Assembly (NCBI GenBank): GCA_038503035.1 | Contig: JAVSML010024258.1 | Span: forward strand, 1-64,000 | Reading direction: 5' to 3' | DNA from: Crocodylus rhombifer | Taxonomy: Eukaryota; Chordata; Crocodylia; Crocodylidae | Length of the DNA stretch: 64,000 nt | Shown: positions 57,208 through 64,000 of the stretch, piece by piece | How the letters are laid out: every line of letters starts with the position of its first letter | Position numbering within the stretch: position 1 is the first letter of the stretch | Notes under the pieces: generated by a model | Databases searched by the model: none | The model's input: only the letters and a program-made list of their open reading frames with translations | What the model was told of the DNA's origin: nothing | Translations under genes and position numbers: made by a program

Positions 57208-57545
57208 ACTTTTCAGAGCTGAGCCTATGAACTGCACTTCATCAGCCTCCTAGGTAGTAGATACAGAAACTCATGGACTCAATATACACAGTGGAATTCT
57301 GGCACACTGCGACCTGATGGACATCTGATGCCCCAGGCACCTCTGCACTTCTACCTATGCTGCTACATCCCCTTTTCCCCCCCCCCCCCCCCCCCCCCCA
57401 ATGCATCTATTTCCATTTTCACTGACTGGCTTGCTTGCCTGCATTGTGTGCCAGGCCAGTCTCTGGATGTTTTACTATTCCTTCCATCCAGGACCACCTG
57501 CAGGTACTTCCTCAACCTGACAAAGGGGTTTTCAACCCTAAAGCT
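57208..57545 (-). repeat. Long inverted repeat, right arm (hAT copy 2)
   Basis: Pairs with 55985-56350. Contains a homopolymer of 23 C at 57377-57399 at the place where copy 1 has irregular C-rich sequence. Confidence 0.82.
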
Positions 57546-57840
57546 GGCATCCCAGGCAGCTAAGCTGAGCTCACCAGGAGCCTCACAACTGCACTGCAAC
57601 CAGCAAGCATCAGGCAAAGATGCGACAGGTCTGGGCATTCCCCAGCCAGGATTATGTCTGTGTGTACATTATCTGGAGTTTATGGCAGCTCCTACCCACC
57701 TTTCAGCAGGGGATTATTGGACCTGGAATTTATGGGGCTGCTGCACTGCCAGCAGTCCCACTAGGCCTCCCTACCCTGGCAGGGTGTAGTTTTAGTGGTC
57801 ATGCCCAGGATCTGGGCCCTCCTCCTTCCCCATAGCCCCA

Positions 57841-58105
57841 ATCATAGAATCATAGAAGTAGGGTCGGAAGGGACCTTGTAGATCTTCAAGTCTGACCCCC
57901 TGCCTGGGCAGGAGAAAAAACTGGGCTCAAATGATCCTAGCTAGGTAGGCATCAAGCCTCCTCTTAAAGACCCAGGGTAGGAGCCAGCACCACTTCCCTT
58001 GGAAGTTGGTTCCAGATCCTGGCCGCCCTAACTGTGAAGTTGTTCATACAGATCCCCTGTAAAGTAGTTCTTACGGATCCCCTGTAATTGCATACCTCCA
58101 AGTTC
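57841..58105 (-). mobile_element. Short CR1 3' end inside hAT copy 2
   Basis: On the plus strand it begins with the direct repeat AATCATAGAATCATAGAA (57841-57858), the CR1 3' terminal repeat. GGGTCGGAAGGGACCTTGTA and a heavily truncated ORF2 end follow (CTTGGAAGTTGGTTCCAGAT...). The corresponding part of hAT copy 1 (37740-37830) lacks it. Right limit approximate. Confidence 0.82.
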
Positions 58106-58260
58106 GTCCTGGGAGAGGAATGAGCTCAGCAGGGACATGTTCTTCCCCTGCTGACTGGTGATGCAGTTAGTGCCCCCTCCAGCTGAGAACAGGGCATTAC
58201 TCAGCTTTTCAAAACCTCAAAAAAAGGAAACTGGTGCAGACAGACTGAGGAGGGTGGCAC

Positions 58261-60762
58261 TCAGTCTGTCTGCAGGTGGAGCTCAGGGAACCCCAGCAGT
58301 GGGAGTTTCACCTTTAGAAACATAAGCTGCTCCACCAATGTAGGATCTAAGCAGATGCAGTGGGGTGTAACAAGATCCCCAGCAGTGCTGAACACCCTCT
58401 CGCTTGGAACACTAGTTGGTGGACAGGATAGGTGTTGACGGGCAACCATGGCGAGATCCTGCCACATTTGCCTGCAGTTTTCCCAGTAGGCCGAGGGGTC
58501 GCAGTCCAGTGGCTCCAAATCCTCAGTGAGATAGGTAACCACTGAAGCCTCAGTGCTACATGCCCATGGCTGGGGTCTGGTGCGTTTGGATCCCAGCATT
58601 GAAGCCATGCCTATGGCCCACATTGGCAGTGGCTGGCATGTAGGAAACTGGCTGGTGCTGGTGCTGGGAGTGCTGGCACAGGAAAGTGTATCCCCCTCTT
58701 CCACATCCCCTCACCTCTGCACTTTGGCCTGCCTGACTTTGTTGACCAGCACCTGTGTCCAGTGATCAAGGGTTTTGGGGCTGCCCGTGCACATGCTCCC
58801 CTTCACACTCAGGTCACACATGCCTGCCATCATGTGGACCGTACTGGACCACAAGGGATTCAGCTGTCTCCTGATGCCCTCCCTTCAAGTGTCTCACCAG
58901 TTCCTGCACATCTGGTGACAGTGGCCTGCCCCAGCCAAGAACATTGATCCCCTGGAACTTCTTCATTTTCTCCAGTTCCCTCACTAAGGGGATCACCTGG
59001 CTGAGGAGGGCATCACCAGCGCTAAGGGTTTTGGTAGCCTCGAGTAAGGGCTTGAGGACCACCAATATCTGGGAGATGGTACCACACTCATCTCTGTTCA
59101 GGGGGGCACTGATCCCAATCTCCCCAAGCAAGGCCATCTCATAGACGGCCTTCTGTTGCTCCACCAGCCTCTCCAGCATCAGGTATGTGGAGTTCCACCG
59201 AGTCCCCATATCCTATATGTTACTGTGCTGCAGGATGCTCAGTTTCTCTGCCTGTTTCTCCAGCAGCATCTTGTTCCCCTTGATGCTGGGGTGGAAGTAG
59301 CCCACCACCTTTCTGCTTTTCAAAATCAGCTGGCTGGTAGCAGTACTGGTGGTGGTGCCATCACTGGAAGCCCTGTCCCTCTCCAAAGCATCCTTCACTA
59401 TTAGGTGCAGCCTGTGTGTCACACAGTGGATGCCACCAAATTTGGCATCTTGACAGCCTTCACCATATTGGTCCCATTGTCGGTAACCATGAACCCATGG
59501 GTGAGCTCGGCCTCTCCAACAAGCCACCATGCACCATGCAGTTCATGGCCCCCATGATCTCCCTTGCTGTGTACGACTCATCCAGCACCTCAGCTTGCAG
59601 TAGAGCCCACTGACGGCCTGACTGAGTGCACCAGTGCCCCCTGAAGGAGAAGTAGGCATGATCATCACCCTGGTTGCTCCAGATATTGGAGGTGAAGTTT
59701 AAGGCTACCTGCGGACCTGCCTTGTGCAGCTCCTCCCTCAAGTACTCCCTTCATGCCTCATACAGGGAGGGCACCATCACCCTGCTAAAGATGGTGCATA
59801 AGGGAACTTTGCAAAATGGGGTCAGAAGTGCTACGAACCACCTTAACCCTGGCTGCTCAACTAGGGAGAAAGGCTGGCTATCCAGCCTCAACATTCTGTG
59901 TGATCCTGTGTGCCTTGGGAACACGCCACCCTTTCTGTCCACCTTTCTCCCACTGGTTCTGGGTGGCCTGCCTCTTCTTTGGGGGTAAGGGGGCTTTGGA
60001 GTGAGCGGGGGTCTTCCCTTTCAGCACACTTACACTGGTGCCAGGCTGAGCAGCAGGATGAAGGGCAAGGGGGTGGTGTCTTCTCAGATGCAGCAGCATG
60101 GCCATGGTGGAGAAGTGTCTCGCGTCCTTGCCACGGCTCATGTGCCTTCTGCAGTGCTGTCACATGGCAAATCTGGGATCATCTGCCACCTCAAAATGAC
60201 CACACACTACACTACTCTCCTGCTTCTGTATTGAGGGCAAGGATCCTGGCTTTTCCCCCTTCTTAGCAGGCTGAAGCTGAACAGCAGGAGGAGCTGCCTC
60301 AGCTGAGCCACTTGCCTCCACAACCTCAGCCTCCTCCAAGGTGCTGCTTTCTGGAGGAGACCTGGGTCTAGGGCAAACTTGAGAGGTGTGGAGCACAAAC
60401 TCTGATTCCTCCTCAGTCCCCATTATCACTTGAGCCAGCATGCTCAGCATCCCTGGTTCCAGCTCCAGCTCCTCCTCTGGCAATGGGAGGCTCACACTGA
60501 GAGCTGAAATTGGGGTGGAGGAGGCAGTGATTCCACTGCTGGTGTTCACTTCTGGACTGAATGGAGGTGGCACAAGTACAGGAGCATGAGGTGGAGACAC
60601 TGTTCCCACTGCCTGGCTTCCACTGGAAGCACTGATGTCATGGCTGCTAGGGAATAGAATGCGTATGTGATGGGGATGGGACAGGGCGGCTTGCCGCTCT
60701 AGCTCTCCCCCTACCCGCTTGCAGTCTCCTGCCAGAGGATATGGCACCAGCCTTTCCAGCAC
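58261..60762 (-). pseudogene. hAT transposase with BED finger, copy 2 (broken)
   Basis: About 834 codons in several frames on the minus strand. The N-terminal 200 codons (60160-60762) are Ser/Pro/Glu-rich, starting M-L-E-R-L-V-P, and reach D-P-R-F-A-M. The next codon, the first zinc-ligand cysteine of the BED finger (TGC in copy 1), is a TGA stop here; the remaining Q-H-C and L-H-L-R-R-H-H follow in frame. The catalytic region is split over 59213-59942 and 58814-59209 with a one-base loss after K-A-V. The C-terminal block C-P-P-T-S-V-P-S-E-R-V-F-S-T-A-G (58261-58704) is intact, including the glutamate lost in copy 1. Confidence 0.86.
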
Positions 60763-60794
60763 GCTTCATATTGATCTTTCCTGTGCTGCAAAAG

Positions 60795-60797
<3 letters not shown>

Positions 60798-60835
<38 letters not shown>
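60798..60835 (+). repeat. GT microsatellite
   Basis: An uninterrupted (GT)n run of about 18 units in the leader region of hAT copy 2. Copy 1 has a shorter CA run at the matching place (34797-34812, opposite strand). Irregular TCTGTGTCTTGTTCTGCTGTGAA repeats continue on both sides of the CR1 to its right. Confidence 0.85.
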
Positions 60836-60838
<3 letters not shown>

Positions 60839-60984
60839 TCTTTTGTATATCTGTCTGTCTTGTTCTCCTGTGAATATCTGTGTCTTGTTCTGCTGTGAAT
60901 AATATTATCTGTGTCTTCATGTGTCTCAATATGTTATCTGTGTCTTGTTCTTCTGTAAATATCTGAATGTCTTCTTGTGCTGTC

Positions 60985-62640
60985 AAAAGAAGGTTCCAGG
61001 TAATTGTTGGGCCCCTGCAGGACACGTTGGGAAATTTGGTCGTCACACCAGACGACAAAGTTAACATGTTTAACAATTTCTTTGCCTCCATCTTCCTAAG
61101 TAGAGACCAGAACAGTCACCTCCCTGCTGGGCCCCCCTCGGGCCCCAGGGGAGGCACACCTGGGCCAAGGGTTAGTGAGGAACTAGTTAGGGAACTTCTG
61201 GAGGGACTGGAGGTATTCAAGGCAGCCAGTCCTGATGAACTCCACCCTAGAGTTCTAAAGGAATTGGCTGAGGTCATTGCAGGACCCCTGGCACGGCTTT
61301 GTGAGCACTCGTGGTGCTCTGGTGTGGTGCTGGAGGACTGGAAGAGGGCCAGCATGGTTCCCATCTTCAAAAAGGGGAAGAGGACCCGGGAAATTATAGG
61401 CCAGTTAGTCTTACCTCAATCCTAGGCAAGCTGTTTGAGAAAATTATTCTGGCACACATCCACAAGAGGCCAGCTGCAGACTGCATGCTTAGGGGCGACC
61501 AACACGGGTTCATCAGGGGCAGGTCCTGTCAGACCAACCTGGTGGCCTCTTATGATCAGATCACCAAATCATTAGATGCAGGGATAGCAGTGGACATAGT
61601 CTTCCTGGACTTCCGGAAGGCTTTTGACACTGTCTCTCACCCCGTTCTCATCAAGAAACTGGGGGACTGTGGTATCGACACCCACACAGTCAAATGGGTT
61701 GCCAACTGGCTGGAGGGCCGCACCCAGAGGGTGGTAGTGAATGGGTCCTTCTCAACCTGGAAAGACATGGGCAGGGGGGTTAAGCAGAGTCGGTTCTCGG
61801 GCCCGCACTGTTCAACATCTTCATCAGTGACTTGGACAAGGGGGTGAAAAGCACCCTGTTCAAATTTGCTGATGTGGGGGGATGTGGGCATGCTAGAAGG
61901 AAGCAACAGGCTACAATCGGACCTAGACAGGTTACAAGGGTGGGTGGACAAGAATAGGATGGGATTCAACACAGACAAGTGCAAAGTGATGCACCTGGGG
62001 AGGAACAACCGGCACCATACCTACAGGTTGGGGAACTCCCCTCTTGTCAGCACAGAGGCAGAAAAGGATCTTGGAGTCATCATTGACTCAAAGATGAACA
62101 TGGGCCGGCAGTCAGGAAGGCCAACCATACCTTGTCAGGCATCAACAGATGCATCTCAAGCAGGTCCAAGGAGGTGATCCTCTCCCTCTATGCAGCGCTG
62201 GTCAGGCCGCAGCTGGAGTACTGCGTCCAGTTCTGGGCGGCGCACTTCAAGAGGGATGTGGACAGCATGGAGAGGGTCCAGAGGAGGGCCACTCACATGA
62301 TCAGGGGACAGCAGGGCAGGCCCTATGAGGAGAGGCTGAGGGACCTGAACCTATTCCGTCTCCAAAAGAGAAGGCTGAGGGGGGATTTAGTGGCCTGTTA
62401 TAAACTAGTCAGGGGGGACCAGCAGGCATTGGGGGAGTCCCTGTTCCCCTGAGCACTGCCAGGAGTGACCAGGAATAACGGTCACAAGCTGGCGGAGGGT
62501 AGATTTAGGCTGGATATCAGGAGGCGCTACTTCACAGTCAGGGCAGCTAGGATCTGGAACCAACTTCCAAAAGAAGTGGTGCAGGCTCCTACCCTGGGGG
62601 GTTTTAAAAAGAGGCTAGATGAACACCTTGCTGGGGTCAT
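60985..62640 (+). pseudogene. CR1 ORF2 reverse transcriptase (fourth copy)
   Basis: The linker and early RT (61000-61385) include N-M-F-N-N-F-F-A-S-I-F and W-C-S-G-V-V-L-E-D-W-K-R-A-S-M-V-P-I-F-K-K-G. Next come Y-R-P-V-S-L-T-S-I-L-G-K, Q-H-G-F-I-R-G-R-S-C and motif A V-F-L-D-F-R-K-A-F-D-T-V-S-H (61600-61640). The P-Q-G block is disrupted by a frameshift near 61795. The catalytic box reads F-A-D and is then cut by a small deletion near 61870-61880, losing the second Asp and the following residues. The C-terminal region runs in 61866-62452 and on to V-P-T-L-G-G-F-K-R near 62600. Non-functional. Confidence 0.87.
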
Positions 62641-62737
62641 TTGACCCCCAGTACTCTTTCCTGCCATGGCAGGGGGTCGGACTAGATGATCTACTCAGAT
62701 CCCTTCTGACCCTAGAAACTATGAAACTATGAAAATG
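60985..62737 (+). mobile_element. 5'-truncated CR1 LINE inside hAT copy 2
   Basis: Plus-strand CR1 of a different subgroup, ending in AAACTATGAAACTATGAAAA (62716-62737). It starts in the linker before RT and is inserted in the repetitive leader region of the transposon. The words around both junctions (ATATCTG, TGTCTTC, GTTCT) are part of the host tandem repeat, so a target duplication cannot be distinguished. Confidence 0.88.
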
Positions 62738-62829
62738 TTATCTGTGTGTCTCGTTCTGCTGTGAATATCTGTCTGTCTTCTTCTGCTGTGATTTTTTTTT
62801 CTATATTCTTGGTCTCTGTGAATGTGCTT

Positions 62830-62866
62830 TCATGCATGCGTGCGTGCATGCATGCATGTGTGCAAG
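62830..62866 (+). repeat. TGCA-type microsatellite
   Basis: CATGCATGCGTGCGTGCATG and following units, an alternating purine-pyrimidine run. Confidence 0.8.
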
Positions 62867-63149
62867 CAATCTGTGCCTTCCTGCACAGTGATAGATAACA
62901 CTGGCTGGGAAAACACTACTTTCTTTTTGCGAAGTTTCCAAAAAAAGAGCAAATAAAATTCAAAGAAATAAATTGAATTGTAATACTAATAATAATTTAA
63001 TAGAATAGCTAAGCAAAGCTAAGCTAAATCCTAACCACTCCTTCTTAACAAGAAAAAGGAGCAGGCAGGTCTCAGTCTCACCGTTCCTCTCTCACACAGT
63101 TGCTGACGGGGAACAAGGTGCAAAAGGCACAGAAGGGCTGGAAACAGAG

Positions 63150-63160
63150 ACTTTTATGCT
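63150..63160 (-). promoter_or_regulatory. TATA-like box of hAT copy 2
   Basis: GCATAAAAG on the minus strand, the same word and context as 34475-34484 in copy 1. Confidence 0.45.
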
Positions 63161-63239
63161 TTTTTAGTCCCACCCTACAGACGCTGCCATTGGAAAGGTA
63201 GCCAGGGAGAAATCCTTCTCACTGACTGCCTACAGATAT

Positions 63240-63310
63240 CAGTCTTCCCCCCCCCCGCCCCCTCCCTCCCCTGCCCTCTCTGTCCCTCCCCCACTCCCCC
63301 TCTCTCTTCT
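63240..63310 (-). repeat. C-rich tract near the 5' end of hAT copy 2
   Basis: A run of ten C (63247-63256) followed by CCCTCC-type repeats. On the minus strand this is a G-rich, quadruplex-prone tract within 250 bases of the transposon end. Confidence 0.6.
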
Positions 63311-63476
63311 AATTGCCTCAAAATGGCTGAAGCATCCAAAGTGGATTAGAAGTGCTTTGGATGCCCCTGACCCCCTCTAGATACCATTGCTTTGATCCAG
63401 AAGTGCTGCTTGGGACGCCAAAGCATCTGAAGTGGGTCCAGATCCAAAACAGTATCCAAAGACTCGCACAGCCTTA

Positions 63477-64000
63477 CCTTCAGCTTCAATACTTCCTCCC
63501 CTTTCTCCCCAGTATACTTACAGACAGCCATCCTATCCCCTCTCATCCTTCATTTCACAGAGTTAAACAAGCCAAACAATTTCAAGTCTACACTTAGGTG
63601 ATATGTTCTCCATTCCTCTCACCCTTCTCATAGCACTTCTCTTCAACTGTTCCAGTTGGAATTTATCTGTCTTGAACATAGATGGCCACACTTGCACAAA
63701 ACATCTACTTTAGTTTTCACCAGAGCCTTATATAATGGCACTGATAGTTTATATGATGCATCCTAGAATTGCATGTACCTTATTTTTTCCCCTTCTGTGT
63801 CACATTACTGGCTGATAATCATCCCATATTAATTAAAAATCCAGGTTCTTCTCCTCCTATGTTATTTCCAGTTGATGAATTAAGAAATGTGTTGCAGAAA
63901 TGCTAGTTATTGATCTCCACATGCACAACCTTGCATTTTATACTATTAGGTTTCATTTATTTGTATCAATTTCAGTTTTCAAAGGCATTCAGTTCTCCCT
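63477..64000 (-). mobile_element. Ancient CR1, right fragment
   Basis: Strongly diverged, but aligns by eye with the RT C-terminal part of the other minus-strand CR1s. TACTTACAGACAGCCATCCT corresponds to their AGGTGGCCATCAGATCACCC. CTCATAGCACTTCTCTTCAA corresponds to GGCTCTTCTCTGGACTCT. ACCAGAGCCTTATATAATGG corresponds to the ACCAAGGCCGAGTACAAGGG segment. GCACAACCTTGCATTTTATA corresponds to GAGAACCTTGCATTTTTC. No open frame remains. It continues beyond the window edge. Confidence 0.6.

Larger units (their letters stand above)
54917..63476 (-). mobile_element. hAT DNA transposon, copy 2 (minus strand, with nested insertions)
   Basis: Terminal repeats: TAGGCTTGTGTGAGTCAG (54917-54934) and, on the minus strand, TAAGGCTGTGCGAGTCTT (63459-63476), both related to the copy 1 ends. 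Removing the CR1 (about 60985-62737), the short CR1 (about 57841-58105) and the solo LTR (56456-57086 plus 4 bp) leaves about 5.9 kb, collinear with the 6.3-kb copy 1. Adjacent 8-mers TAACCAGC and CCTTCAGC share only the last four bases, so the target duplication is weak. Confidence 0.85.

Noticed and set aside
60711..61091. 126-codon minus-strand open frame
   Set aside because: It spans the GT microsatellite, the host tandem repeat and the start of a plus-strand CR1. No single element encodes it.
60900..62800. A ~60-bp target duplication around the CR1 in hAT copy 2
   Set aside because: The similar words on both sides belong to a pre-existing tandem repeat in the transposon leader, so they do not show a duplication.
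54909..63484. Clear 8-bp target duplication for hAT copy 2
   Set aside because: TAACCAGC and CCTTCAGC match only in the last four bases, too weak to claim as a duplication.

Overview
The window looks like intergenic DNA from a large vertebrate genome, most likely a crocodilian. The evidence is several CR1 (chicken-repeat-1 type) LINEs that end in short 8-bp direct repeats of the TCTATGAA kind, endogenous retrovirus and LTR remnants, a hAT DNA transposon family, fold-back repeats and many CA/GT microsatellites. The crocodilian assignment rests on my recognition of the CR1 3' end and was not tested. I found no convincing host protein exon, tRNA, rRNA or CRISPR array. All recognisable coding sequence belongs to transposable elements, and all of it is decayed.

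Layout. 1-12.5 kb is mostly featureless, with a probable minus-strand LTR (4.7-5.8 kb), a small hAT-related relic (7.6-8.3 kb) and a structured repeat (9.8-10.3 kb). 12.56-23.89 kb is a minus-strand endogenous retrovirus that keeps recognisable gag, protease, RT, RNase H, integrase and env remnants. A CR1 is inserted in its env, and about 2.1 kb of foreign sequence carrying a plus-strand LTR-like unit lies between RNase H and integrase. 24-25.8 kb holds LTR-like sequence and a ~125-bp tandem repeat. 25.8-34.1 kb is quiet. 34.167-40.490 kb is a 6.3-kb hAT transposon on the plus strand with terminal inverted repeats and an 8-bp target duplication (7/8 matching). 40.77-43.9 kb is a CR1 with an ORF1 esterase relic, an endonuclease and a deleted RT core, interrupted by a 592-bp solo LTR. 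44.8-46.5 kb holds fold-back repeats. 46.56-49.79 kb is a third CR1 of the same group. 51.5-52.0 kb is a short plus-strand CR1, followed by a second copy of the structured repeat. 54.917-63.476 kb is a second hAT copy of the same family, on the minus strand. It carries a CR1, a short CR1 tail and a solo LTR, and it is itself inserted in an ancient CR1 whose halves lie at 54.7-54.9 and 63.5-64.0 kb.

Most notable points. Both hAT copies carry, at the same place downstream of the transposase, a ~360-bp inverted repeat around a ~227-bp spacer, so this long hairpin is part of the family. The two solo LTRs are the same family in opposite orientations. Each has a 4-bp target duplication, and each insertion site has a related empty site elsewhere in this window. 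The structured repeat at 10.2 and 52.3 kb shows a compensatory base-pair change between copies.

Relative history readable from the nesting: ancient CR1, then hAT copy 2, then the CR1s and solo LTR inside it; retrovirus, then the CR1 in env; CR1 at 41-44 kb, then its solo LTR.
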